Positions 36,046-47,687 are shown, numbered from the stretch's first letter. The stretch is 64,000 nucleotides of DNA from Dermatemys mawii (GCA_007922305.1 ML677334.1:24411074-24475073); one strand, 5' to 3'. Numbers and translations are program-made. The notes: a model not told the origin generated them from the letters alone.

Positions 36046-36226
36046 CAGGGAATGGCAAACTTTGGCATGCAGTCTGTCAGGGAAATCAGCTGGCAGGCTG
36101 GGACGGCATGTTTTCTTGCACCATCCGCAAGTTCAGCCAATTGCAGCTCCCACTGCCCATGGTTTGCCGTTCCAGGCCAATTGGGTCTGCGGGAAGTGGC
36201 GGCCAGCACATCTGTCAGCCTGTAGA
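36046..36226 (+). mobile_element. Half of a palindromic hAT-type element
   Basis: CAGGGAATGGCAAACTTTGG, then CATGCAGTCTGTCAGGG, then GGCAGGCTGGGACGGCATGT, then GCAAGTTCAGCCAATTGCAG, then TTCCAGGCCAATTGGGTCTG and CGGGAAGTGGCGGCC. In complete turtle copies (from memory) this arm is followed by its own inverse. Here the second arm is absent and a GT microsatellite follows. Overlapping ORFs of 61-88 codons here are artefacts. Confidence 0.65.
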
Positions 36227-36227
36227 T

Positions 36228-36246
36228 TGTGTGTGTGTGTGTGTGT
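36228..36246. repeat. (GT)n microsatellite
   Basis: Nine to ten GT units immediately after the hAT-type fragment. Confidence 0.9.
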
Positions 36247-38523
36247 TTAAAAGTAAGACAGGTTTCGCCACCAGTATAGGTGCCATCCCCCTCTATGTGG
36301 GAAAAGTCACTGGAGGGGCTAGGAAACTCAGAGTTAATTTTAACCCCTCATTTAAATCGCACAGTGTTGTTTGATTCCTTGACTAAGTGACATAAAATTT
36401 GTAAACAGTAGGAGTCCTTTTTTCCTTTACAAATTATCCACAAATATTTGTGGTTGCTCAACTCCTCTATTGTATGAATAATAAAAAGATCTCTTCTACA
36501 ATGCCATGAGAACATGTCTGGTGAGAATGTCTTCATGAATATTTATATTTCAGCTAGTATTCACCAGTATACTTTTTGCAAATATTCTTAAGAGCAATAT
36601 TGCTCAACCAAATGTTCCTGGATAAGTGAAAACAAAAACAAAACTCAAAAGCAAACAGCAGCAACAAACAAATCAATAAACTCCACCACCAATAAAATGA
36701 ATCAGAGAGATTTATTCACAAGATTTTATTTTTGTTATCTTCACTCAGCTTTAAGCAAAGCATAATGTTTCATTAACTTATTACAGGGTTTTGGAGATTT
36801 TTGTTCTTTGTTTTTGCTGTATTTAATTTTCTTTACCTTGTTGATTTAGTATAGGAAATTAACACATTTAGTTAATCTCCCTAATTGACATTATTTTTAC
36901 TGCCCTCAAAATCTTCTTTTTCTTTCATTAATTAATAGTAGAACTTGAGTTTATTTCCACATTTTTCTTCCTTTCTTTCCTTTCCTCTCTTCGCTGTCCC
37001 CATTTTCTCTGTTTTTCTTGTTTCTATTTTGCCACTGAAAAAAGTGGACAGAGGTGGGAGCGAGAGAAAGGGGAATGAACAAACGAACCAACTTTAAACC
37101 TGAAAAATTGAAAACTATTCTGGTTTTCGAAGGCTTAAAAAACCAATTAGAAAATTTCCAAGTTCATGAAATATCCTTACCATTTTTTGACTTGGTCCAC
37201 TTCTTGTTTCTGGGGAGGTGAGGAAGATGTTAAAATGCTTTTTCAACAATTTTTTTTGTCCTTAATTCAAGGATCTGCAAGGGACGTGGCAGGATCAATG
37301 ACTCTATGCTCCTTCAAAAACGAGCAGTGAGATGGGGGAAGTGAAAGATACTTATAAATGCTGAGAGCCCTAAAATGCAGTAAAGCTTGCTACTGTCAGG
37401 CAGGCAGAGTTAAGCCTGGCTCCTTTTCTCTTCTTCTACCCCTGTTTGTAGGACTTGGACTGTTTATTTAGCTTTAAAATAATTTGTCTTGGAGAACCAT
37501 ATTATCAAGAATCATATTTATCGATGCTTTTGTTCATCTGAGGCTTTACTATTCTCATAGCCACAACTGCCCTGTTCAAATTTCTTTAGCAGTGTAAAGT
37601 GAACATTCAGAACAGTCAATGGAAAAAAAATAAAGTCAGGTTCCTATCCTTTGAGATATGTTCCTTCTGTGCTTAAATATGTAAGAGCACAACTATGCAG
37701 AGTAATGCAAATACAACATTTGAGAAAAGTGTTTTGGGGAATTTATTGTGATTTTTGGTGCCATTTTATGCCATTTAGCTTTGTATATTTCACTTCCTAT
37801 GAAAATTCCTGGTAATGATTACCTTTACATTGAAAAATAATTTTTAAAAAATGCTAAGCAACCTGTGCTTAAAAACAGGTCATTTTGTGCTCAAAAAAGG
37901 GGAAGATTTTAAAAAGAATGTGCATATCCTAGCACTTTTTGTAGAAATTGGCCAATTTTAGCATTTGTAAGAAAATGCAACATCCCACAGGTTTTAAAGT
38001 TTGCACAGTTTGCATTTGTTGTTGATGTTTCATTTACCTCTGAAAAGCACAGATAGAATTAGGACTCATTGAATCTCCCTTGTTTCATTTCCCCATTGCT
38101 CTATAGCAGTTTATGCTCCCCCGCAAAAAACATGACACACATTTTAGTGTGCATCCAGCAATATTTTAGAGATTGCACAACATTGTTCCATTTACCACTG
38201 AGGATTAAAAAATATACTATACTTATAACCATTCAAAATGACTCTTTGTTGCCACTGCACATACACTTACAACATGCCTCAGCAACATTCATACAGGGCA
38301 GTTACAGCATGTATAGTGTAAGACATAAAAAATGCAAAGAACCAATTTAGATGCCAAATTCAGGCTTGTTACATAAATGGCTGTAATGCTTCCTGGAGCC
38401 AACGAGATCAGGTCAGAATTTGACTGGAAAAGTACAGCAATTCTCTTTCTTTTATTTAACTTTTAAAATTATTTTTAATGTACTAATATTTTTTCCTTCT
38501 GACATATTGTTCAAAGAGGACTT
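36247..38523. other. Unique AT-rich sequence
   Basis: No gene, RNA or transposon is recognised over about 2.3 kb. A pyrimidine-rich patch lies at 36961-37025. ORF 38069-38350 (93 codons) has no domain. Confidence 0.4.
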
Positions 38524-38640
38524 TGGCCCATATCCAGCAAAACACTTTAGCATGTGCCTAATTATGCTCATGAACACTCCTAAAAAACTACTTCTAGTCT
38601 TAAGCATGTGGACAACTTCAAGTGTTTTGTTACATCAGGG
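38524..38640. repeat. Palindrome CCAGCAAAACACTT / AAGTGTTTTGTTACAT
   Basis: TTGGCCCATATCCAGCAAAA, then CACTTTAGCATGTGCCTAAT, faces TCTTAAGCATGTGGACAAC, then TTCAAGTGTTTTGTTACATC as inverted arms. The same arm vocabulary (AGCAAA..ACTT.AGCA..TG) occurs at 48378. Confidence 0.65.
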
Positions 38641-39022
38641 TTTTTAACATTAGGATAAGTTTCAATAGAAAAGTTTCTTGTTTTTCATTGTTTTCCTGCC
38701 TTTTCTTAATTACTGAATATATTTGTGTTTCTAAAGGGGCTTTCCCCATTTTAGCCCATCATCTGTTCTCCACAAAGTCATAATGCTGAATACTAATTAT
38801 TTCCATGGCAACAGATTATGATGTCGTACACACAAGATTGTGGTTCTGCCCTATGACCCCACCAAATGAGAAAGTCTCTGATAAGGATGAAAGCTCTGAA
38901 GAAAAAAAAAATCCTTAAATAACAACAGGGATAATAGAAAATTACAGGCACAGTAGAATGCATTTTGTTTAAATGTTCTCTTATTGCATGTTTGCTCAAG
39001 TATGTAATTTTCTTTCCAAGGA
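38641..39022. other. Unique sequence
   Basis: Nothing recognised; the Phe-rich minus-strand ORFs come from an A9 run near 38901. Confidence 0.35.
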
Positions 39023-39080
39023 TTTGATCCAAAGCCCATTGAAGTCATTCCATTGACTTCATTGGCCTTTTGGATCAGAC
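39023..39080. repeat. Near-perfect palindrome with TTGAAGTCA core
   Basis: TTTGATCCAAAGCCCATTGA then AGTCA faces TGACTTCATTGGCCTTTTGG then ATCAGA across a four-base centre. One of the best-preserved short palindromes here. Confidence 0.8.
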
Positions 39081-39316
39081 TCTAATGTAACATCTGATAA
39101 AACTATTCCTTCCATTACCAGAGGGAAGATTCAACACTCCTTACTCTGGAAAAATTCTCATAGAATTCCATGGGAATTTTGCTTGAATTTAGAGTGCTAA
39201 GTATTGGAACTTACTAGACCAGTAGAAAAATATTTTCTCAACATTTGCAAAGTATATAATAAAAATATTATGTAATTAGGTTAAATTTTTGTGTGATCAT
39301 GAATATTACATTATTA

Positions 39317-39507
39317 GGCCAACATTTTCAAAAGTGACTAATGATTTTGGATGCCTCAATTTTTGGGTGCCCAACCAGAGAAACTTAACAGGGTCTGATT
39401 TTCTGAGTTGGTATTTTCTAAATATCAGGTGCCTTTAAGATGTTTCATATTGAGAATCTTGAATTTAAGGCACTTGAAATCACTAGTCACTTTTTAAAAT
39501 TTTGACC
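39317..39507. repeat. Palindrome GGCCAACATTTTCAAAAGTG
   Basis: The left arm GGCCAACATTTTCAAAAGTG then ACTAATGATTT and the reverse complement of the right arm GGTCAAAATTTTAAAAAGTG then ACTAGTGATTT match at about 26 of 31 positions. The middle contains GGATGCCTCAATTTTTGGG and CAGGTGCCTTTAAGATG, consistent with a fossil MITE. Confidence 0.75.
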
Positions 39508-39893
39508 TTAAAAGGTTTTAGCAGTAATTGATTTTCCTGAATAGAAGAACGAAATGGGTTTAAAAGAAATATGTAATATGCCACAAAATAACTCAAATCT
39601 GTTGATAATTTTATAAAATGTTATATAAGGTTACATCTGTATAAACTACCTGCAGTATGTACCATATTTTAAATATATGGAAATAGTGCATCATATGTTT
39701 GTTTATCTCCATACAGATATTTTTATAATAGCTTGCTAGTACTGTGTTCTGTTTGAGAGATAGGAGGGTAACTTCTAATTTCATTTACACTGGTGTATAC
39801 CCACTGTCTTCACCTGAGTTGCCCTGTGTTTGAAAAGATGTGACTGAGAACAGATGTGGCCCACTAGCTCCTGTTTCAAAGATTTCCCACCCT
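39508..39893. other. Unique sequence
   Basis: Nothing recognised apart from TTTACACTGGTGTATACCC at 39783, a possible palindrome relic. Confidence 0.35.
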
Positions 39894-40310
39894 CAGGGCC
39901 GTCCTTACCCATACGCAAACTACACAGCTGCATAGGGCATTGGAAAATTTGAGGCACCAATTTTCCTGGTGCCCTGCGCAGCTGCGTGCTGCTCCAGCCC
40001 CTGTTCCAACTCTTTTCCAGGGCCCCGCCCCTGCTTCGCCCCGCCTCACCTCTTCCTGCCCCTGCTCTGCTCCAGCCTTGTCCCCACTTCCCTGAGCTCT
40101 GCAGCACTCACTGGGCTGGGCCTGCACTCCCTGGTGGTAGGAAGTGCAGGGACCCAGCCCCAGCTGAGCCACCAGTGAATGCTGGGGGGTGGTTCCCGCC
40201 CTGTTCCTAAGCCAGCCTTGCCCACCCTCGGAGGCCTGGGACCCATCCTACCGCACAGAGGCCTGGGGCCAGCCCCCCACAGCCCTGCCCATCCTCATAG
40301 CACAAGCTTG
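39894..40310. mobile_element. GC-rich DNA-transposon-like element, left end present
   Basis: It begins CAGGGCCGTCCTTACC, then GCATAGGGCATTGGAAAA, then GGCACCAATTTTCCTGGTGC, and continues into a CCCCGCCCCTG-rich interior. The start matches a recognised turtle repeat type (cagggccggcctta...). No right terminus or target duplication is visible. The five overlapping ORFs of 66-108 codons on both strands are by-products of the GC-rich sequence. Confidence 0.55.
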
Positions 40311-40509
40311 GCACATCTTAAATAGACCAAAGGGTGAAGAAACCCAAGTTTATCCTGTTACTGCGTTGCTTTGTCTTTTTGGACTCAAATAAGACTGGGC
40401 CAAATTCTGAGGTCCTTACTTATTTTTTCTCCATCCTCCCACTGTTTTCATGGTTGGCTGCCATGATGCCATTAAAAACAATGAGCGTTTGCCTGAGAAA
40501 GGGGGACTG
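40311..40509. other. Unique sequence
   Basis: Nothing recognised. Confidence 0.3.
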
Positions 40510-40622
40510 GGTAAAAATGGAGGGTTAAATTGTGCCCTTAGTTGCACCAGTACAAATCCCAAGTAGTTCTGGTGAGTTCAGCTAGTGGATTTACACCAGA
40601 GTAACTGAGGTTAGAACTTGGC
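40510..40622. repeat. Degenerate palindrome, TTTACACCAG type
   Basis: TTAAATTGTGCCCTTAGTTG, then CACCAGTACAAATC, faces TGGATTTACACCAGAGTAACTG, then TTAGAACTTGG as loose inverted arms. Similar to 5491 and 9925. Confidence 0.45.
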
Positions 40623-40870
40623 CTTGACAGGAAGATGTTGGCCTTGTAGTTAAGGTACTGGGTTCTCTTCTTAGCTCTGCTACAGACTTCTTGTGTGTCC
40701 TTCATCAAGTCACTTTTTTTCTCTGTGCCTCAATTCCCCTTCTGTGATATGTAGATAATATCCCAACCTGTGCCTGGTTGCAAACTGTTTTGGTCAGGGA
40801 CTGTGTCTTATTATTATATATCTAGTGCCTAACACAATGGAGCTCTGATTAACCTGGATTCATAGGTGCT
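40623..40870 (+). mobile_element. MIR-like SINE, long copy
   Basis: GCTCTGCTACAGACTTCTTG, then CAAGTCACTTTTTTTCTCTG, then TGCCTCAATTCCCCTTCTGT, then GTCAGGGACTGTGTCTTATT, then TAGTGCCTAACACAATGGAG, then CTCTGATTAACCTGG. It has the same order of blocks as the copy at 30085. Confidence 0.75.
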
Positions 40871-42565
40871 GAAACTAGTGGTGTGTGTATGGGGATGTGC
40901 TGCTATACCCCCTGGCTTGAAGTAGTAATAATAACCCAAATACATGGTTTCCACCTTCAGCACCCCTGCTGGATTTGACCTGTTGATGTTATAAAATGGC
41001 TTCTTAAAATATGAAATGTCTGTAAACTAATTGAAAAATGTCTTGCAGTAGTTTCTGGTGTGCTAAAATCTGAGGGTTGACTCACCCACCTACCAAGTTT
41101 TCTTGTCTTTCTAAGACTCATTTCATGGACTTTTTTTTCGTAAATAAATAACTACAATACTTTAAAATGACCAGATATACTATTAAGAATATCGCTAGAG
41201 AAAAAAATTACTCTTTCATTCTCATTTACTCTGAAAAAATAAAAATAAAAACTCCTCTCATTTCTTTTTGTAATAATTGCATTGTCTCACTCATTTGTAG
41301 CTTGTGCTTGACTTTTCTAAATATTTTTGATCAATAGAAAGAAATGTAAAAAATCAGTAGATTGCAGCTTGTAGCTGGAATTGATAGATAGTTTAGGTGG
41401 CAGGCTTTGAACTCCCTTGGCAATCAGTAGTTGAAAGAAATTACCTTACTTCCATAACTAGGATCTTCTGCCAAATTTACCCTGTTCACTTTTAAATCTC
41501 TCTTACATATTTTAAAGGATTAAAGTTAAAGATGAGATTAAAAACTTTTTTCTTGGCTTCAAAAAGAGAAGAAAATTCTCTGTAGAAGCATGACTGACAA
41601 CTTCCTTTAAGAGTGGGGCTGTGGGAGGAGAGGGAGCTTAAAGAAGTTTCCCCTTTTTCTTAACCATTTATTTTCCACTTTTTTGTCACTTGGTTTCCTG
41701 GTGAGACGGTTCTTTAAATATGATCTTGTTAGACTTTATGCAAAGGCAATACTTCATGTTTTGACATAAGTATTTTTCTTTCTTTGAACTCTTTCTTGAA
41801 TCATTAATTCTTAACAGTGCAGTTAATTCTACATGTTGTGGCAGAATTAATTGTGTTGCCATAACATCACTTTCCCCTAATAAATTTTCCACTGTGGGGA
41901 TTTCAGCACTTCAAAGACAATACAATGTACCTTTTGCTAACCAGATGATAAGGTTTCATCTAGGCAATGAAGCCAATGATTATTTTTGAACCAACGTATA
42001 ATTATTAAGACACAGTCAGAACTTTCAACACGCTCACAAGTGGCAGAACTAAACACGAGTAGGAATGTCATGTTGGGGTTGAGGTTCAAAGTTAGCAGCC
42101 AGTTTTCAACTCGGCAGCTACTCTAATTACACAACTCTGTAAATTGGAATAATTTATCTTCTGCCAACTGCAGTAATTAATTTTCTCTTCAGTCAGTGGA
42201 GGGGGGATTGATCTTTCTTTTATGAAAATCTTTCGCACACAAATATCACTTTGCTCTTCTGTGTTTCCAGTTCTGTAAAGGTGGAGCATTGTCCTTCTGT
42301 ACAACCTATATGAAAAATTAGAGCCTTAGCTTCCTTACGTATGTGATCATGCCCATGTGGTGATTATGAAAAGGAGAACCCCAGTGTGTTCATATGTCTA
42401 ATAACCCTAACGTATTAAAGACATGAGGGATTAGATGTGTTTAGGTGGTTGCAAATGGGTAAAGGAGTTTTTCATATGTAGAGCATTGGTTTAATTGCAG
42501 CCTAGGTCACTAGTTACCAAGTCTTTTCATCTCATGGCTTCTGTGTTCTATGTGAAATGAAAAAA
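40871..42565. other. Unique AT-rich sequence
   Basis: No gene is supported; minus-strand ORFs of 68 and 70 codons (41686, 42092) have no domain. The part 41640-42300 is free of recognisable repeats and carries several ATTA/TAAT words. It is one of the better places to look for conserved non-coding DNA. Confidence 0.4.
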
Positions 42566-42675
42566 GAATGAGGAGTACTTGTGGCCCCTTAGTGACTAAC
42601 ACATTTATTTGGGCATAAGCTTTCGTGGGCTGAAACCCACTTCATCAGATTCATGGAGTGGAAAATACAGTAGGA
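42566..42675 (-). mobile_element. Retroelement 3'-end fragment with hammerhead-like core
   Basis: On the minus strand the fragment reads CTGATGAAGTGGGTTTCAGC, then CCACGAAAGCTTATGCCC, then AAATAAATGTGTTAGTCACT, then AAGGGGCCACAAGTACTCCT. This string is very common in turtle DNA (from memory), usually as the end of a retroelement; I suspect a Penelope-like element but the class is not proven. CTGATGA (complement of 42642-42648), a GTGGG/CCCAC stem and GAAA (complement of 42621-42624) have the order and spacing of a hammerhead ribozyme core. Confidence 0.6.
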
Positions 42676-42707
42676 ATATATATAATATATGTACATATAT
42701 GTGTGTG

Positions 42708-42744
<37 letters not shown>

Positions 42745-42764
42745 ATATATAATACACACACATA

Positions 42765-42796
<32 letters not shown>

Positions 42797-42808
42797 ATAT
42801 ATAATATA
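42676..42808. repeat. Compound TA/GT/CA/TA microsatellite
   Basis: Blocks of ATATAT, GTGTGT, about 16 CA units, GTATATAT, ACACACATATGTGTGTG and about 12 TA units follow one another. The whole tract is alternating purine-pyrimidine. The Cys-Val, Tyr-Ile and Thr-His ORFs on both strands are its translation. Confidence 0.95.
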
Positions 42809-44945
42809 AACAGAGAACATAAAAAGATTTCAGTACAGTTGCTAGTGGACAAATGCCTCCATCCCCCAAACCATCAATGCACTGACAAGAACTCTTTCCT
42901 TAAAAACACAGCATGGAGGTCAGAGATTGTATGGCCAGAGTCACTACATTTCACTGCAGCCCTATTGTGCTCTCTAATGATACACGGGATGCCAAGCCAG
43001 TGCGTGTGATCACCTGGGAATTCTTTTTGTGTAGGGGGAATCTTTGGGTGATGTAAAACCAGTGTAGCATCGCTATACTAACTACCTTTCAGTCAGCATA
43101 GATGGTATGGCTGGGGAAATGGGCGTATGCTGGAACACCGCTGAACTCCTGCTATTCCTGGTGACGGAAATGATCTCTTGGAGCCATAGGCAAATAAGTG
43201 TAAGGCAGAGTAGCCCCAGGGCTGCTGTCACCTGAGTTGGGGGCTGAATTGGCCCCTGATTTGCTGCACTGATTCTGGAGCCAATGTCATGTGAAGTCAC
43301 CTTTGCCATCCATTGAGTGTCAAACATACATTGGCTGGACTCAAGAATTGGGGTTATAGATACTAATCTTCTCTTAAGCCCGTTGGTGTGGTCCCTTCAG
43401 GTCAGGCTGAGGCAGTTTGAGAGAAGCTTGCACTACTGCTGCCATGCTCTCTCTGTCCCGTGGATATATAAAGGATCTCGGGCTCTGTAGGTGTCAGTCA
43501 GGCTCCTCTTGTGACCACAAACATAGTTTAGCAATTTAAAACGGGAAAAAATGGGCCTTGCTCCTTCTGGTCCAAATCTGCCAGTGCAGTAAGGTGGTTT
43601 TACATCACTCCAGCAGCCTGAAGCTGGTGTAACTGACCACAATAGGATTCCTGTGTTAGGAAATAACCAGAAGACTGTGAATTGCTATTACAACTCCTCT
43701 CCCACTCCCTCGCCACTAGTAACTTGTGCCAGAGGCCACCACAGCCCCTAGCTATATCAGACCCCTCATTCTGAGCTCAAAGGAGCTACATCAGTGTGGA
43801 AATTCAATCTACTTGAAGTATACAACAGTCTTTTAGATATGAGACCTGATTCATTTTTGCCTTTCAGTTCTAGTGTACAGTTAAGCTGGTGGAAAGGAGC
43901 CACAGGAAAGGAGTAATCTTCTCAGTGAACTATCCCCACGACTGGGGAATTTCTGTGCTTACAAAAGCAGAGGTGGCTGCACTAACTCTGTGCTGCCTCC
44001 ATAGCAGTACCTCCCACGTCTGTTGCCCACAACCCAGTTCAGGGAGTGTTTTGGGGTGGGGGTAAGGATGGGTCAGAGACGAGGGTAAGGAGTGAATTGT
44101 GGCCTCACCATTCTGTGTGCCTGGAAAGCCTCATAGGGCTCCTGGAAGCAGGGGTGCAAGTTAGGGTAGCCTTCACTTGCCCCAGGGACTCAGAGAGTGA
44201 AGTGTATACCAGCACCTGTAAAGCCCTGAAGTGGTGAAATGCAAACTGCCTCCTCTCTGTCCCTTCACCAGTGCCAGGATGTCCCATGACCTTTTTCATA
44301 TTATCCAATGCTTCTTGAAGACTGTTTCACAACAAGCAACAGGAAATGGAACCGTTAGGAGGCAGTATACTTATAATGATAGAACTCGTAGAAGAAACTA
44401 GAAAGAGAGAGAGAGAGTGGTATGTGTCAGTAGAAGTACTGTACATACCATTCCAATTGATAATCTAAATAAGACTACAATTTGGTTTGTTTATTTTTTT
44501 ATCATAAAGGGTGGGTTCTCTCTAAAAAGATATTTGCTGTATTCCAGTTCAATACATTTGATAATCCTCCTTTGTATCACAGTTTAACACAGTTAAAGCA
44601 CATCAAACATGATCAAGCTTCATTTATCAGCAGAAAACAGTGTGAGTAAAATTATTAAAAATCCTTTGAGTTTCAAAGACAAGAATACAGCATGCTCGTT
44701 TGGTGTTTAACTTCATATGGAGATTCAGAATGATCTGTTTCCAGTCCTTAATCTTGCATATTTATATTTGTTTTACTGGTGCTGGTGTTTGTGTGCATGC
44801 TTAATAATTATGTGGGCTAAAATGGAGGCTGAATTCACTTCTACACACTCCTGAAATCACAATTAGGTTGGACTAGAAAAGTCAAAATTTTGATTTTGTG
44901 GACTAACATTTGGAAATCACAAAATCATTTGTATTCAGAAAGCCT
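42809..44945. other. Mostly unique sequence
   Basis: No gene is recognised; ORFs of 63-81 codons have no domain. A segment around 43035-43330 (AAAACCAGTGTAGCATCGCT) and one around 43560-43640 (GGTCCAAATCTGCCAGTGC, then AAGCTGGTGTAACTGACC) look like decayed repeats. A (GA)7 tract lies at 44404-44417. Confidence 0.4.
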
Positions 44946-45033
44946 GGGGCCAGATCCTCAGGGGTTGTAAATTGTCATAACTCCTTTAACTTAAATTTAG
45001 CAATGCTGATTTATACCATCTGGGGATCTCGGG
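44946..45033. repeat. Palindrome GGGCCAGATCCTCAG
   Basis: The left arm GGGCCAGATCCTCAGGGGTT, then GTAAATTGTCATAACTCC, faces TAGCAATGCTGATTTATACC, then ATCTGGGGATCTCGG. The inner part is partly decayed. A shorter relative is at 47790. Confidence 0.65.
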
Positions 45034-46388
45034 TTTGTTCTTGGTTTCCTGTTTGATTGTTGGGCCAAAAGCAAAGGAAATGTGTTAGTCCTGGGGTTTG
45101 TTTTATAGACATACATTTTTCATGGAAAAGAATTTTTTTAAATTTAAAAGTGAGGATCTGAGTAACTGAGTATTTCTGGGTGAAACAAAGGAGTAGAAGA
45201 GAGGGGCTAATTGTTTAATTAGTAAATGTCTGCTTGGTTAATGACCTATTAATGAGTTTTTAAGACAGTCATAGCATTTACCATAAAAGACCCACGTGCG
45301 TATCCCTGGATGTACTGTATAATTAAGTAATGTGACCCAAAGGAGTCCATCATTTAAAAACCTGTCAGCTGCCTTAAGTTTGATAGCAGATGAGTAAGCT
45401 CAGGAGGGTCCTACCAGGTGGAATAAGTTAAGAGTTTAGTCCCAAAGTATTTCTGTGTGTAAAATCTGTTAATCTCTCAGCAGTACAGTCTCTTTGTATG
45501 GAAACTGCCTGGATTAGGATTTGCTTCTGAGTCCTCTGGGTTCTTTATTACCCAGAAAACATTGGGAGGCCATGCTGTTGCTGTGTTATGAGTACTTTTT
45601 CTTCTCCGCTCTTTCCTTCACCTATAATGAAAGAAGCGAGGGAAGTAGTATTAGAATCGGAGGAGGGGCAAATGGAGGGATTTACCTAGCTGTTGTGGTA
45701 TTCATCTCCCTTTCTTTTATACTTCTGGTCTCTCTCTGCCATTTACCTCAGGCTTATAGACATACTAAGGAAGAACAATTTTTCTCTCTTGAGATGTATC
45801 AGACTACACAAAATGATGTCTATCGTTAAAAAGAATTTTCCTGACGAAAGCACTCCTAGCTTTCCCCTCACAAATTACACTCCCCACCCTCTTCAAATTG
45901 TGCAGTTTTAATATTGATTTGCTGAACTTTGTAGCCATTACTTCATGCACTGGGTGTGTTAAATGAGCATTTGCACTGGAAATGTGAACGGATGTTCTGA
46001 AATATTTGCCATAATCGTTAGCAAGGGGTCCAATCACAAAGTCTGATCCAGCTCCGAACCTGAATTTTACCAAACGTTGTGAGGTTTCATACCCAGGGTA
46101 TGTGTGTGAATCAGTGTCATTCTTTTCTCTCCCATTTCCTATCCCCTTCCTGCCCAGGCATATGCACGGTGGAAAGTAGTGGGAATCAGCCCCTGATTTC
46201 CTTCTGACAGCTGCACCCTTGATGGAGGGAAACCTTAAGTAGCTGTGGGAGTTCAAAGGGCCTAAATCTACTGCACAGCTGTGTTGAGGCCAGTTATTGT
46301 CTGGCCCCAAATAAACATGACTGCATAGACACATACTGAGAGAGTTCTCTTGGCACAGTAACAGAAATAATGATTAGCAGAACTGAAG
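45034..46388. other. Unique sequence including a 176-codon minus ORF
   Basis: The minus-strand ORF 45804-46334 is the longest in an apparently non-repeat part of the window, but its peptide has no recognisable domain, no periodicity and no flanking splice signals that I can defend. The phrase at 46030-46110 (GTCTGATCCAGCTCCGAACC, then TTCATACCCAGGGTATG) looks like an old repeat. I do not call a gene. Confidence 0.4.
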
Positions 46389-46640
46389 TTAGAGCAGCTC
46401 AATTTGGGAACATTTTTTGAAAATGTTCACTTTTTTTATTGACATTTCAATTTTTGAAAAACCGTCACCATTGTATCAGCTGCTTAAAGGACAGCAAATC
46501 TGTTTTACAAAATATTTTCAAAGCTTTTGCAAAACATTTTAGTCAGATTTTTTCAAACTTTCTGTCAGCTTTTATTGTAATAAATACAAGCAACATGGTG
46601 GGTAGAAAATAATAATTCCCAGATCTCGTAAAATGAGCTC
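46389..46640. mobile_element. GAGCTGG-family fragment
   Basis: It starts TTAGAGCAGCTCAATTTGGG and continues with TTTTTTGAAAATGTTCAC, ATTGACATTTCAATTTTTGA and CAAAATATTTTCAAAGC, the family's AT-rich vocabulary. The right end is uncertain. Confidence 0.5.
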
Positions 46641-46682
46641 TAAATGGTGATGCAGTGTGCTACTCCAATAGGTTAGGGGAGA

Positions 46683-46900
46683 AGAGCTGGGTAAAATATT
46701 TCAATGAAACCCTTTTTTTTTTTCACCAGAAAATGCTGACTTGGGTCGATCAAAACAATTAGAAAATTGAGGTCAATTTGGCAAATTGTTTCGGTCAACA
46801 ATTTTTTGTGGGCGAAATGTCAAAATGGTTTATTTTGGAAGGATGTTTTAGTTTCCAATTTCCTTCCACTTTATTTTTTTTTTAAATGTAAAATCTTTAA
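46683..46900. mobile_element. GAGCTGG-family fragment
   Basis: It starts AGAGCTGGGTAAAATATTTC and continues with CACCAGAAAATGCTGACTTG, GAGGTCAATTTGGCAAATTG and GTCAAAATGGTTTATTTTGG. It lies in tandem with the previous copy; the right end is lost. Confidence 0.55.
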
Positions 46901-47665
46901 CTGGGAAGGGAAGAGCCCTCACTGTAACAACCAATCAATTCCAAATAAACATTGGATGGATCCCGCTAATAGCCAGGCTAAAGAAGAAGCCAAAAAAGCA
47001 ATATAAATAGCTATTTTTTCCTACTTACTTTTTACTATTGTAAATAGATACAAAGTATATCGTTACATAAGGAATAATATTTGGAGTCTGAGAGCTAATA
47101 TAAGAGACAGACTCAGGGTTTTATTCAGACCTCCCTTATTCAGGTGTGTATCATTAATGATTCATTGCTTATTTTGAATTATAAGCTGTCCTACATGGTG
47201 GAGGGCAGAACATGGTCCTCAGAGTCTATTGCACATGTGATACATTAAGAATTATATTGAAAATGTGTAATTTATTAAAATAGCTATCTTGGGTTAAGGC
47301 ACAATGTATATCTGAAAATTAGGGGCAATTAGATGGTGATTCTGGAAAAGGCAAAGAGACTGTGGAAATACAGGCAAAACTATTTTTCAGATGACATGAA
47401 GCATGACCTTCATCTCCAAAGTTAATAACATTCTAGCAAACTGGTAAAATGTATTTATTTGCCTGTCCTCTTCTGTTTAGATTCTTTTATCTGTCTTTAT
47501 CTGTATAAAAATATAATCTTCACCTTGTAAAATTGGAGTGAAAATTGAACAGCCCAGGCAAAAATCTACTTTCCAGCCCTCTACTGCAATGGTGATTATA
47601 ATGAAAAAATTAATAGTATTTGCCCATAAAAAATTACTTAACCATAATCAAGAATGTAAATAGAA
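46901..47665. other. Unique sequence
   Basis: Nothing recognised. Confidence 0.35.
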
Positions 47666-47687
47666 TTTTGCAAGACTGATATATTTC

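Noticed and set aside
42676..42808. CRISPR-like or phage-like array
   Set aside because: Simple dinucleotide repeats without spacers; the whole window is vertebrate nuclear DNA.
42589..43009. Several Cys-Val/Thr-His ORFs
   Set aside because: Direct translations of the CA/GT/TA microsatellite.
45804..46334. 176-codon minus-strand ORF
   Set aside because: No recognisable domain, signal peptide or exon boundaries; part of it looks like an old repeat. Length alone is weak evidence.
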